A DNA stretch of 64,000 nt from Candolleomyces eurysporus (Eukaryota > Basidiomycota > Agaricomycetes > Agaricales > Psathyrellaceae), in assembly GCA_027579435.1 (NCBI GenBank), contig JANBPK010000738.1, forward strand, positions 124,001 to 188,000, read 5' to 3'. The notes under the pieces were generated by a model. The model ran no database searches. It had not been told where the DNA came from and worked only from the letters and a program-made list of their open reading frames with translations. Shown here one piece after another: positions 41,922 to 53,805 of the stretch; within the stretch, counting starts at the first letter, position 1, and the number at the start of each line of letters is the position of its first letter. Position numbers and translations under genes: made by a program.

Positions 41922-43496
41922 CTTGTCGTGGCTGGTCGTGAAGAGAGTACAATAGCCAGATTTAAGGGTGGGCTCGGCTGGCGCTAAAGAAGACGTCTGC
42001 TGGTGGAGACTTGCAAAGCCCCATCTGTTGTGCGACGCAAGCCCTTGCGTTGACAAGCTGCACTGTGTCACCTTGGCCCGTCGAGTGGCGGTGCTCGATC
42101 ATATCAAACTAGAAAAGGGAAGGCTCCGAAGAGATAAGATTTAGATCCCTCCGGAGATAAGATGTTGAGCCCTCACCGGCCTCACCGGTGTGCATCTAAT
42201 GGTGATGGTGGGCATTACGCAGATAACTAAAAGCTCGATGTTCCGGTCAAGAGCAGAAATTGGCCTACACGAGCAAAAGCGTTAGTGGGTGCAATCAAAT
42301 GGACTCGGACAGTCATTGCTAACTAATCTTTCGAGGATCTCGGCTCTCCATAGGTTTAGAGGCCGTCGTGTGTACTTCACATTACCCTAGCACCATGTGA
42401 GTGTCCGACTTCGACGTCCCATATACTGCTCGAACCGCGTCGATAAAAGAGTCAGAACATGCTGATAATAGCTTAGAATTGGACCTTGCCGTCCTCGCTA
42501 AGGATTGCTATTGTGAGGCACGCGAGACTCCAGCTAAGCCACTGGCTTCGATGGTGATAGTCCGAAAGAAGGAAGGGCCTGGAGATCTGGTCGACGCGTC
42601 CCTTGTGATCCAGTGGGAAAGCCAAAGAAAGACAAGCAACGCGTCCCCTCGTGACCCGAAGCTTTTGACTCCGCAAGGAAACAAGTACAAACACACGCCA
42701 TTCCTCAGTCGAGACTCGAGAACCTGAGAGGCTGGTCCTACCGTGACGATGCCCAAGCCGAATAACAAGAAACACTTACCTGGTCTCCCAAGACGTCCTC
42801 TTGAACGGTAAAGCCAAACTCAGCAGCGGCTAATGTAGATTGACACGTTCTATACCGTTCTCTCCTGAATCCACCTATTCGAGAACCAATTTCGTACGTC
42901 GCCGTATTTGCCGTCTGCTGAAAATCATTGAAGCGAAAACAACATTATAAAATTCTATGGGATTGATAGAGTCATGATTCCGATGAAGCCAATCGACAAT
43001 CCCTTATGAATTCCGGGAATTGACGTTTTTTTTTTCAATTCTAGCTCTGACATGCTGTGTCCACGGGGATATTCCGATGAACCCAATTCGACAACGATCC
43101 CCTGGTATTGACTCGGAATTGAATTTATGTATTCAATTTCACTCTGACAGGCTGGATGACCACCAATACCAGGACACTGCCACCCGGGTAAGGAACCGTC
43201 CTGCAGGGGCCCTGCTGTGCTCCGGAATTGAAGGTTTCGTCATGTCTTCAAAGAAGCTCTATTCCGACAGCCTTCTCAACCGGTTAGCTTTCCGGGTGTA
43301 TCCCAAGTTTGCGCAATTGAAGACTTCGATCGGTCCTGCCCACGGCTCACTCTAATTGCGTACTCTGCCTGTGGTATTGCATGATATTGGGCGACAATCA
43401 CATCTCTTGGAATGGAATGCAAAGCGCGGTATAAATATGTGGCTGCGAGGCCTTGAAGGCTCATCGAACTTGCACACACACACTCCCTCTCTGCAA
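41922..43496. other. Long divergent intergenic region
   Basis: About 1.6 kb between the kinase start and the first dioxygenase gene, presumably promoters for both. It includes the inverted motif CACCGGCCTCACCGGTG at 42175-42191. A 108-codon open frame at 42401-42727 has no recognisable features and was not called. Confidence 0.4.
43430..43437 (+). promoter_or_regulatory. TATA box of dioxygenase gene 1
   Basis: TATAAATA about 60 bases upstream of the ATG at 43497, on the coding strand. Core-promoter position and match are good for an inducible gene. Confidence 0.6.
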
Positions 43497-44828
43497 ATGG
43501 CTCCCTCTGTCGCTGAGATCAAGTCTACTGAGGCCGTCACTGACGGCGTTGCCCAGCTCAAGTTGGCCAACGAAACTGCTCAGTCTGAGCAGAAAGCTGA
43601 CCCAGTAAGTAAAGGCTTCGTGTTTAAGGTACCTTCAGGTCATCTCACATCTTCTAGGGCCCATCCTACCCACAATACTTACCCTACTTCGACCCCGAGG
43701 AGAAGTGGCCTCCTCTGGAGCTGTTTGGTTCGTTCTCATGCCATTTCTTCGCTTTCAATTTATTGACATGTCGCCACAGAGCACATTGATGCTGGCTCTA
43801 GGGCCAATCCGGCCAAACCCAACCTCCTCAACGAGAACTCCAAAGTCAGCCACATCAGCCCATACCTTGGAACCGAAATCCGAGGTGTCCAGCTTTCTCA
43901 ACTCTCCAAGGAGGGTTTGGACGAGCTCGCTCTCTACACTGCGGAGCGCAAGGTCTTAATCTTCCGCGACCAGGATTTCAAGGNACCTTGGCNTTTGACC
44001 GCCAAATCGAGATCGCGAAGTGAGTGGTCGATTTCTTCTTTGCTCTAGCGTAAGTTCTAACCAAATCCTCGATAGGCACTTCGGTCCTATCCACCGCCAC
44101 CCCACCTCTGGCAACGTCAAAGGCTACCCCGAGTTCCACATTGTCTACCGCGACGCTCAGAACGATCGCTTCAGCGACTACCGCGGCGCCAACCGCCTCA
44201 CTCGACTCGGCTGGCACTCGGACGTCACCTACGAAAAGCAACCTCCTTCGACGACCTTCTTCTTCATCCTCGACCAGCCCCCCCCNAGGTCGGCGGCGAC
44301 ACCCTCTTCGCGTCGCAAGTCGAGGCCTACAACCGCCTCTCGCCCGAATTCCAGAAACGCCTGGAGGGCTTGAAGGCCGTGCACTCTGCGGTGTACCAAG
44401 CGGACTATGCTCGGAACNGGGGCTCGGTCCTCCGTCGCGAGCCGGTGGAGACTGAGCACCCCATCGTCCGTGTGCACCCTGTGACNGGCGAGAAGGCGNT
44501 NTTNGTCAACGAGGGATTCACCCGGAGGATNGTTGGGTTCAAGCAGGAGGAATCCGACTTCTTGCTCAAGTTCCTCCTNGACCACATCGCCAAGGGTGCN
44601 GATTTCCAGATTCGTGCTCGCTATGAGCCAGGGACCGTTGTCGTATGGGTACGTGCTACATTCGTTCTGATTCTCATGGGGCGTTTGGACTCANGGTNTG
44701 GATAGGATAACCGACTTGTCGTCCACTCGGTCAACCCCGACTACAAGGCTGAGCAGCGAAGGCACGCTGTCCGACTCACTCCTCAGGCTGAGGTTCCTAT
44801 TCCTTACGTCTCTGAGTCCTCTGCTTGA
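43497..44828 (+). CDS. TauD/TfdA-family 2-oxoglutarate dioxygenase, copy 1
   Basis: Non-heme iron enzyme of the taurine/sulfonate dioxygenase family (yeast Jlp1 relatives), which releases sulfite from sulfonates using 2-oxoglutarate and oxygen. About 390 residues in several exons (first 43497-43604; then from 43658). Motifs: [48 protein letters not shown], the iron ligands His and Asp in [31 protein letters not shown], the distal His in DNRLVVHS, and the Arg that binds 2-oxoglutarate in RRHAVRLTP. Several Ns sit in the exons. Removing those at 43984 and 43993 restores KDLGFDRQIEIA, so they look like spurious extra columns; the one at 44286 masks a C-run length error. The tandem partner at 45692 supports the model. 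The true substrate could be another sulfonate or acid. Confidence 0.85.
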
Positions 44829-45614
44829 ANCACNGNTNGAATTTGTATNCTNNNGANTGTGNNNTCCNNTCGGTAGTCNGNCAAAGTTGTATTATATTTN
44901 AAGTTATGNACGAAAATCGAANNCNGTGTACNCATNTCGANTNTNNGNCGTNGNGNACNAAANTTGCTTNAAANTTNAAATCAAGGCTTAGNGNGNNNNC
45001 ATGNNCGCTCTCANNTANGTNGGAGGATCNANTGCNGTGNCCNCTGAGAGTATNNGTGCNCATTTCTTTGCCTCTGAATTTTATCCCTAANGAAACNNNN
45101 ACCTTNGACGACTGCGNGGAGATTATTTGCCTCTATTTGCCTATGGCTTCNACNTTNNTTCAACGACAGCGGCCNNNTGATCGTTGATCATGAACTCGTT
45201 GGAATCGCCACCAAATTGCCACATCCTACTTTCGAAATGATTTGGAAATTCCGTACCTAGNATGCCNTNTNNATNTNGCACAAANGCCTNGGAAGACGTA
45301 TNTNTTCCNTNGAGGCGTANGNNGNTGTNCTAGCCGGCTCCANTCCGACGGAACNGTANCCGATTGNGCGNCAAANCAGGCACATTTNCGCAATNCCCCC
45401 ACACNAAGGCACCATATNACCAATNGGTCCAGTATGTCNCNAATCNNNATCCNCTTGTCATCATCTGATAGCNCTATCGTGAACATTAGGCTTCTTAAGA
45501 GTACTTATGGCGTGTACGCCCTGCCTCATGACCGGTGATCACTCCGACGGCAAGGGCACCGAGAACTCAATTCTGGTGCCAGAATTTCACCATCTTCTTC
45601 TATCCAGATGGTGA
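44829..45614. other. N-rich low-quality intergenic stretch
   Basis: Between the two dioxygenase genes. From about 44830 to 45480 roughly one base in seven is N. This looks like a consensus of conflicting reads (haplotypes or collapsed copies), not a gap. No gene can be supported in it. Confidence 0.6.
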
Positions 45615-45623
45615 TATATAAAT
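45615..45623 (+). promoter_or_regulatory. TATA box of dioxygenase gene 2
   Basis: ATATATAAA-type box about 70 bases upstream of the ATG at 45692, matching the placement at copy 1. Confidence 0.5.
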
Positions 45624-45691
45624 TTCAACGGTAGTATGACTAGTCTNNCATCGCATCTTGCTATTCCATCGCCTGTGCATTACTNCCCAAT

Positions 45692-47097
45692 ATGGCTCCC
45701 TCCGTCGCCGAGATTCAATCNAACGACTCCCAGAAGGTTGAGAACGTTGNTACNAAGCAAGGTCTCCCTGTGAACCCAGTAGAGGACAAGGTAAGACTCC
45801 AAGCGTTCTTGATGAGCTGACTTATCTNACAGTNTGTNTNCTAGGGTCCCTCGTACCCGTTCTACGTCCCTTACTTCGACTTGACCGAGAAGTTTCCCCC
45901 AACTGAGGTCCTCGGTCAGTCCATNGGTGGNCGGCGCNTTCCAGCATANACCTGACCNTCCTTTCTTTGGTGTCCAGAGTTCTCCGATGTCGGCCTACGT
46001 GCCAACCCCGCCAAACCCAACCTTCTCACTCCCGACGTGAAGCTCCATCACCTCAGTCCATATCTCGGTACCGAGGTCCACGGTGTCCAGCTCTCTCAGC
46101 TCTCTAAGGAGGGTCTGGACGAGCTCGCTCTCTTCGCCGCTGAGAGGAAGGTCCTCCTCTTCCGNGACCAAGACTTCAAAGACATCGGACCTGACCGCCA
46201 GATCGAAATCGCTAGGTACGTTCTCCNCATTCCTTTCACGATATGAAGNATAGCTAACTCATCGACTAGGCATTTTGGTCATATCCAACGCCACCCNACC
46301 TCAGGCAACGTTAAAGGCTACCCAGAATTCCACGTCGTCTACAGGGATGCCCAACACGACTTCTTCAAAGACTATCTCGGCAGCGACCGTATCAACCATA
46401 CAAGCTGGCACTCCGACGTTTCGTACGAACGTCAACCCGCCGGAACCACTTTCTTCTTCATTCTTGACCAGCCCGAAACGGGTGGTGATACCCTCTTCGC
46501 ATCGCAAGTTGAAGCTTACAATCGGCTTTCGACTGAATTCCAGAAACGCCTCGAGGGACTGAAGGCGATCCATTCGGGTGTGGCGCAGGTTGAGTTGTCG
46601 CAGAGGCTNGGTGGACCGGTGAGGAGGCAGCCTGTCGAGTTCGAGGTGAGTTANANTNCNTCCAAANCATNCTCAATGTCTTTGTTTCTTCCTGGGCTGC
46701 TGAGCTGATACGATTGCTTGTTTCCCAGCACCCGATCGTCCGTACCCATCCAGTAACAGGCGAAAAGGCGCTGTACATCAACCAAGGCTTCACTCGCCGT
46801 ATCGTCGGATTCAANCAAGAGGAATCCGACTTTTTGCTCAAGTTCCTCTTCGACCACATCGCCAAGGGTGCGGACTTCCATATTCGCGCTACGTACCAGC
46901 CGGGGACTGTTGTTGTNTGGGTGAGTGCTTGATCTATACTTCCTCCTGGTTGTTCGCAAGGTTCCGTACAACTGGCTGACGATGGACTTGTTCCATAGGA
47001 TAACCGAGTGACCGTACACTCTGCCACCCCCGATTTCAGCCCGACTTTCAGGCGCCATGCTGTACGGTTGACGCCACAGGCTGAAATCCCTGCCTAG
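45692..47097 (+). CDS. TauD/TfdA-family 2-oxoglutarate dioxygenase, copy 2
   Basis: Tandem paralogue of the gene at 43497, same strand and start ([10 protein letters not shown]). Exons include 45692-45790 and 46275-46645, with the end at 47097 (EIPA stop). Motifs: [48 protein letters not shown], HxD in [46 protein letters not shown], the distal His in DNRVTVHS and the cofactor Arg in RRHAVRLTP. All iron and co-substrate ligands are present. It has an extra intron at 46646-46729 not seen in copy 1. The substrate-side sequence differs (INHTSWHSD versus LTRLGWHSD), so specificity may differ. A few Ns lie in introns and exons. Confidence 0.86.
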
Positions 47098-47533
47098 TGG
47101 TTAAACGATTTTTTCGTTGAATGGTGGATGATCCATCTTGTACTGTACAATACACTCATCGCAATCAAAGCTCACATCTTCTTCTTCTTCTTTCGCACGA
47201 CTTGAAATATGTCGGAACGGAGTGAACTTATCTCGTCCGTGGTGCTGCGGAGAAGATGATTGAGGGAACATCGTCCCGTCGAGGCCCGTCTGTTCAATAG
47301 GCTCCCAAGCATTTCTTGAACCGAGGCTTCGATTTAACCGATGATCTGCGAATTGCCTAAGTTGTTCAATGTCTTCCTGTCGACGGATGCGACAAACTTG
47401 CAGGGAACCGGGCCGGAAAATGTGTGCCAAATGCAATGATATATAGAAATAGGTCGCACTACCTACATAATAGAAAAGAAAAATCATGAATAGAATACAC
47501 ACAGAGCTCAAGTACAAACAACATCGCGCGATT
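47098..47533. other. Convergent 3' spacer
   Basis: About 436 bases between the second dioxygenase gene and the first CE15 gene, which converge. No gene was seen. Confidence 0.4.
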
Positions 47534-48992
47534 TTACGTCAACGTGGGGACGGTCCAGTCAACATAGGTCGACTCGGAATAACTAAAGTTGCTTTGGTCA
47601 TTCCTGACGACGTTGGTATTAGCGCCCGAGTTGCCCTTGAGGAACTTGTCAACGAAGGCATTGAGCTCGGTGTTCTGGCTGCTGGGGAACTGGCAGTGGT
47701 TGTGGCCACCAACGGATGAGACACCCATGTTATTGGGAACGCCCAACGCCTCCCAGATCTTGCGAGCAGTGACCATGCAGCCCCATGTCGAGCGAGGACC
47801 GAGCCAGTTGATGCTCGAGTGCTCGATGACCAAGAGACCACGGGGAGCGATGAGACCAGCGAACAAGTGGTGATCGGAAGGCAATTCGGGGATCTTGTTA
47901 ACGTAGGGATTGAAGAGGGTGCTGAACCAGACGTTCTCGGTGATGATCTGAGAGGCGGTCTGGACGTCGGTACCNCCCTTCTTCATATCGTCGGAGATAC
48001 GCCAACAGGCGGCACCACCAGCGCCGGACTCCTGGGGAATCGTCAAGGCAATACGGGGCTCGAAGGCACCAACGGTCATGGCACCCTTGCCGTTTCGGGA
48101 GCATCCCGTCGTGGCGAGCTTGGTGATGTCGATCCTCGAGTTGGGGAGGGTCTCGAGNACGTCGATGATACGGGCGACACCCCATGCCCAGGCGGTCATG
48201 GCGGAGGCGCTGTGGCTGCTACCGTAGAGGGTGTAGAACTTTCCGCGTCCACGACTTCCGGTGTTGTCTTGGGCAGCAATGTCGTTGTTGTTGAAGTTGA
48301 TGGTCGCAACACCGGACAGTCCTGGCAAACTAGATCCACCGACGGTGATGAGGGCGGGGACCTTGTCGCTACCAGCGGGCATGCTGACAGACGCAGTGAA
48401 GGAGATGCTCGTACCGCCGTTGCTGACATTAACGGTCAAGGAGTTGCCGCTGAGCGAGCCAGTAACGGAGGATGGCTTGGGTGGAAGTTCACCGAACTCC
48501 GTTTTCTGCAGGATCTGGAAGATTTCCTTTTGTCGGCACTCCCACTGAGCTTTGGTGGTCACCTTCTGGCCGTTGTAGAAGGTGAATGGATCAGGGAGTC
48601 GGTTGTTCGCAGAGTAAGTAAGAGTCGCTGGAAGGGTAGGGCACGCAGCAGGGTTCCCAGTCGGAGTAGACGTCGGTTGAGTCTGGGTGGGAGTAGTGGG
48701 AGTGGTAGTCGGGGTCGTCGGGGTGGGGGTAGGGGTCGAGTTGGGAATCGTGGAGGTAGCGGTACCAGGAAGGCACTGAGAGTACCAGTCGTTGAGCGTG
48801 GTGCAGGCATAGCCGGACACACATGTGGTGCCACCGTTCCAGCCGAGACCACCGCCTTGACAAGATATCAATTGCGATATACAGCAATAAATGAAGTGAA
48901 CACTTACACTGAGCGTATGGGGCTTGCCCACCCTGAGCAAGGGCACCAACGGCGAGAACGAGTGCGACAAATGAGGGTTTGAGCATAGCCAT
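47534..48992 (-). CDS. CBM1-CE15 glucuronoyl esterase
   Basis: Secreted enzyme that cleaves the ester between lignin alcohols and 4-O-methylglucuronate on xylan. Two exons (48992-48908, 48855-47534), 468 residues. Signal peptide [20 protein letters not shown] cellulose-binding CBM1 ([12 protein letters not shown], with conserved Trp, Tyr and Cys) is split by the intron. A Thr/Pro linker ([16 protein letters not shown]) follows, then the CE15 domain from about residue 100: [19 protein letters not shown] with the catalytic Ser, IPQES with the acidic residue, [18 protein letters not shown] with the substrate-contact Trp, and GGHNHCQFP with the catalytic His. All signature residues are canonical, so it should be active. 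Ns at 47975 and 48158 each affect one residue. Confidence 0.95.
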
Positions 48993-50282
48993 TATAGTTG
49001 ACCAAGTTCCTCGTCGAACTTCAACCTTTCATCGAGCTGCTTTTATACTCCATGAATTTAGTGTGTTCCGAGTGGGCAGCGGGCCGCTGGCGGTTCATAA
49101 TAGACCTTCTTTTGGTCTTGGAAGGAGTTCATACTCCTCACATGGACAGTGGTCTGAGTTCCATGCCAATGGAAGTGGTACATTCGGAGACTAAGCGATG
49201 GAAAAAAANCGAAGCCATTATTCCGATGTTTTCCTGTTTGAACACAACCTTTGCCACGGGTACTTCGAAAGAAGGCGGGGACTGGAGAATTTAACCGATG
49301 ATCTAGAGTTTAGGTTGCCAGTGACGTCTCAGGTTCGAACAAACCTCGATAAATCCGAGAGGAGGCAAATAATGTTGCTTCTTCGACCCGGGCGCCAGCC
49401 ACAAAATTCGGCAAGACAGCTAGAGCCAATTTAAGATAATAGAAGAAGTTAATTACAGGAAATTATTATCAAGCTGCAGCGCTCACCGAGAGTCCATCGA
49501 GAGAGCCAAGAGAGAGTTTCTCAACGGATGATACTCCGCGATGTTGTTCCGGTAGTAGCAGATGGTTGGTTCATGATTCTCCAAGAAATACCGGCGCCCG
49601 TCAAGCAATGCGGGGTAAATCTTGTTTTATCCGTTTACCATGGCACCTTTAAACCACTATAGAGCCACCTTGGCGCTGAAATCAAGTCGAAGGATGCGAA
49701 ACGAGGCAAAGGCGGAAGAAAACTAACCACGCTCAGGGAGTTCAAGGCCCGGGGGACCCGCCTCCCACGCCACTACTTTCAGTGACCTCCGAGTCTTAGA
49801 AGGTTACGAAGGTACCCTACGCTGTGGAGTCGGATGCAGAGAGCTAGGGGCCTGCTGAGCAGCACCTTTTAATGTGCCAAAATCAAAACAAGCCTTGTCA
49901 GAAGACGTAGATCTCACGGTACTTTTTGATGGTTTCGCCGAACCTCGAGATGAGGACAGTCAGGTGCTCCTTTACACCTGTTTGCCGAACTTGCAATTCA
50001 ATATTCAATCTTAGACAGTCCTAGGCCAATAGAGTATCAAGAGTCGCAATCAGACAGTAAAAGCGAGAAAGAAATATCATTTATCGTATATCGAGGTATC
50101 AAGTGTAGCTACCGCACAGAAAAATACAGAGGGGGTAACAAATCGAGCGAGATAATGAAGGAGCTTTTCTAACTCTTTTCGACAACAAGAAGAACCATTC
50201 AGTGTATTTACGATTCGACACTCCGAGATATAAATGCAGAAAACATACGTGCAAAATGCAATGAGAAAAATAAGGAAAGTTA
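48993..50282. other. Intergenic region of the CE15 cluster
   Basis: About 1.3 kb: the promoter of the CBM1-CE15 gene and the 3' flank of the three-domain gene. No credible gene; short open frames only. Confidence 0.4.
49041..49047 (-). promoter_or_regulatory. TATA box of CBM1-CE15 gene
   Basis: TATAAAA on the coding strand, about 50 bases upstream of the ATG at 48992. Confidence 0.6.
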
Positions 50283-53200
50283 TCAGAGATCGATACCCTG
50301 CTTCCGAGTCCTGCCCTGGTTCGGTGGCTGGCCGGGAGCGTTGCCAGTGTAGAGTCGAGGAACGATCCAATCCAACCACTTCTCCTCGTCGAAGCCGGCA
50401 TTGTTGGGCAAGTCGGTCTTGACGACGGTGGTGTTCTGCTGGAGGTTGTTGCGCAAGAACTTGTTGACGTAGCCCTGGAGTTCGGGGTACTGCTGGCCAG
50501 GGAATTGACAGTGATCGGTATGGCTGACTTGAGAGATACCCATGCGATCGGCATAGCCGAGAGCCTCGAAGACGCGAGAGGCAGTCCTCATGCAACCGAA
50601 AACGGATTGCTGGCCGAGCCATGGGAATGCGCCGTTGTCGAGGACGAGCAGGCCACGGGGTGCGACCATGGCGGCGAGCAGATGCTGGTCGAGAGGAAGA
50701 TCAGCGAGTTTGTCGGCGGGGGCGTACTGGCTGAAGTTGGTGGAGAAGATTGGTCCTTGGGAGACGAGCTGGGAAGCAGTGATGGTACCAGTCGAGGACA
50801 AATCCTGTGCGATACGGAAGCATCCAGAACCACCAGTTCCGGACTCGACGGGGATAGTCAACGAGATACGAGGATCAAAAGCGCCAGCGACGAGTGCCAC
50901 TCGACCATTGTCTGAGCAACCTGTCACACCAATCGCACCAGGGCTGATTCGGGAGCTAGGTGTCCTCTGGATAGCATCAATGACACGGCTGACACCCCAT
51001 GCTTGAGCCAACAACGCTGAAGCACTGTGGTCACGACCGAAGAGGTCATAGAATCGACCAGTTCCACGAGTGCCATTGGTGCGCGCGACTTCCTCGGCAG
51101 CGAACGTGACGATGGCAACATCTGCAGGTTGAGGGATGGTCGAACCACCGACGGCGATGATGGCAGGGAAGGGACCTGGGCTGTTGCCTGGAGGGTAGGT
51201 GATGGTGGGGAAGAAGGAGATGTTGCGACCCTGGTAGGCAACGTAGACGGAGAGGATAGGTCCGGAGACGGAGCCAGTGATATTGGTAGGGTTAGGAGGG
51301 AGAGCACCGAGCTGGTAGCGTTGGAAGAGCTGGCTGAGCTCCTCGCGACGGCAGAACCACTCGTTGGCGTTCGAAACGGAGCGTGCGTTGTCGACGAAGA
51401 CGAAGGGGTTGGGAAGGAAGGAGGTCTTCTTGGGGGTAACGTCCGCTGGGAGGGGAGGGCAGGCGGCACCAGCAGGGGGCGGGACGGACGCATTGCTGAG
51501 TCGAGGAATACCCCAGTTGACCCAGGTGTTCTCAACGTAGCCGTTCTGGTCAGGGCTGTCGGTTCTGAAGATGGCGGTGTTGGTGGTGAGGTCCCTAAGC
51601 AAGAACTTGTTGAGATAAGCGTTGAGGTCTGCACGCTGACTTTCAGGGAATTGGCAGTGAGCGTGGCCGCCAACTTGCGAAAAGCCGATACGGTCGGTGT
51701 AATTGAGAGCCTGGAATACCTTGGTGGCGGACCTGATGCAACCATAGACGGAGCGAGGGCCAAGCCAATCCATTTGAGTGTTCTCGATGACGAAGAGCGC
51801 ACGGGGAGCGATCATGGCGGCGAGGAGATGGTGGTCGACGGGCAGATCATTGACACGGCTGGCGTAGTTATTGAACAAGGTAGAGAACCAAACGTTCTCA
51901 GTGACGATTGACCGGGCAGTCTGGGTCTGGACACCGAGGGTGGACAAGGAGTCGGCGATACGCCAGCATCCTGCACCACCAGTACCAGACTCTTGAGGAA
52001 TTGTCAACGAAATGCGCTGCTCGAAGGCACCAACGACCAGGGCACCCTTTCCGTTCCTTGAGCAACCAGTCACAGCAAGACGGCCGAGATCGATCTTGGA
52101 GCCCTCGAGTGTCTGGAGAACATCGATGACTCGACTGACACCCCAGGTCCATGCAGCGAGGGCGGACGCGCTGTGGCTCGTGCCGTATAGGTTGTAGAAG
52201 AGACCCTTGCCACGGCTGGAAGTGTCGACCTGCTCGGCAATATCGTCGTTGGGGAAGGTGATGACGGCAACGCCGGCGGGGATGGGGATGCTGGAGCCAC
52301 CGATAGCGATAATTGCTGGGAACGGACCAGTGCCAGAAGGAAGGTCGACACGAGCGGAGAAGGAGACCGATTTGCCATTTTCCCTGGCCTCGACGGTGAG
52401 ATTGCTGCCGACGAGGGAACCTCCGACGTATTCGGGCTTGGGGGGAATGATACCCAACTCCAGAACCTGGAACAGAGAGGCGATCTCCTGGCGCCTACAG
52501 AACCAATCGTCACGGGTTCGAACAGGGTTGGTGTTCAGGAAGGTGAAAGGATCGGGGAGTTGAGGAATGCTTCGGAGAGGAAGGGGATCTGGGAGTGCAC
52601 CGCAGACACCGGTGTTAGGAGGCTGTGGAGGTGGTTCAGCTTCGTTGAGCCTGGGCGTGGTCCAGTCAACCCAGCGGGGCTCCTCATAGCCGGAGTTGTT
52701 GGGGGAATCGGTCTTCACGACGTTTGTGTTCTCGCCGGTGGCGCCTCGCAAGAACTTGTTAATGAAGGCCTGGAACTCGGGATACTGTGGGCCTGGGAAC
52801 TGGCAGTGGTCGGTATGGGAGACTTGAGAAAGACCCAATCGATCGGAGATGTCGAGAGCTTGGAAGACCTTCCTGGCGGTGGTTGTGCAACCGTACACGG
52901 ATTGAGGACCGAGGAATTGCAATCCAGTGTTGTCGAGGACGAGAAGGCCACGAGGGGCGACGAGTGCGGAGAGCATATGGTGGTCGAAGGGGAGTTGGGT
53001 GGTCGAGTTGGCGAAGTATTGGAAGTAGGTAGCGTAGAGGGGGGTTTGAGCGAGCTCGGCCGCGGTTTGAGTGCCAACTCCATTCTTCACCATGTCGTCG
53101 GAAATACGCCAACATCCAGCACCACCAGCACCGGATTCGACGGGGATGGTCAGGACGATACGCTGGTCGATGGCACCTGCAACGAGCGCACCACGACCGT

Positions 53201-53805
53201 TGGCAGAGCATCCAGTGACCGCAAGCCTGCCAAAATCAATGCGCGTAGTCGCTTGGTTCGGGATGAGGGCGTCGATAATTCGACTAACAGCCCAACCCCA
53301 GATGGCGGTGGCACCAGCTGGATGGCCGCTGCCGTAGAGATTGAAGAAAANGTCCACTTCCACGAGTGCTTGAGGACGCAATGGCGTTGTTGTCGAAGGT
53401 AAGGAGGGCGACGCCAGCTGGCTGGGGGACGGTTGAACCACCAAGAGCGATGATGGCTGGGAAAGGACCTTGCTCGCCTTGAGGGTAAGTGATGGTTACA
53501 GGGAAGTTGATAGTCTGGCCGTTTGCTGAGACCCTGACAGTGAAAGTATTGCCGCTGAGTGAACCGCTGACATCTGGTTGAGCTGGGAGGGTGCCGAGTT
53601 CGTAACGGTAGAAGAGGTCGACAATTTCCTCGCGACGGCAGAACCAGTCAGCGGGATTCCTAACCCGTCTACCGTCGATGAAGGTGAATGGGTCATTGAG
53701 TCGAGCAACATTGGTGGTGGGGATGTTTTCCGGTGCACGACAGTTCTGGCCCAAAACTGGCAGGGCCAGGAGGAGGGAGGTGAGCAAGCCTTTGACGAAA
53801 CCCAT
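50283..53805 (-). CDS. Three-domain CE15 glucuronoyl esterase fusion
   Basis: One exon, about 1,173 residues, with a signal peptide (MGFVKGLLTSLLLALPVLG) and three CE15 domains at about residues 20-380, 415-765 and 795-1150, joined by Pro/Ala-rich linkers (EAEPPPQPPNTG; NASVPPPAGAA). CE15 proteins normally carry one domain of about 380 residues. Active-site motifs: domain 1 GCSANGRG, IPVES, VSHTDHCQFP; domain 2 [23 protein letters not shown]; domain 3 GCSDNGRV, IPVES, VSHTDHCQFP. Every domain keeps the Ser, the Glu of PxES and a His before CQFP. Only domain 2 keeps the Arg and Lys that support the oxyanion and bind the uronate carboxylate. Domains 1 and 3 share the same departures. The frame is broken once at the N at 53351; deleting that N gives GSGLFFNLYG, matching domain 2 (GLFYNLYG), so the N is an artefact. 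No CBM. Confidence 0.92.

Noticed and set aside
42401..42727. Possible small gene on the plus strand
   Set aside because: No domain, no supporting splice sites, no paralogue in the window.
47819..48982. 387-codon open frame on the plus strand
   Set aside because: It lies entirely antisense to the CBM1-CE15 gene, which has signal peptide, domains and catalytic motifs. The antisense translation is low-complexity Gly/Arg/Val and reflects codon bias.
51027..53402. Plus-strand open frames of 294 and 280 codons
   Set aside because: Antisense to the three-domain CE15 gene, with no recognisable domain.
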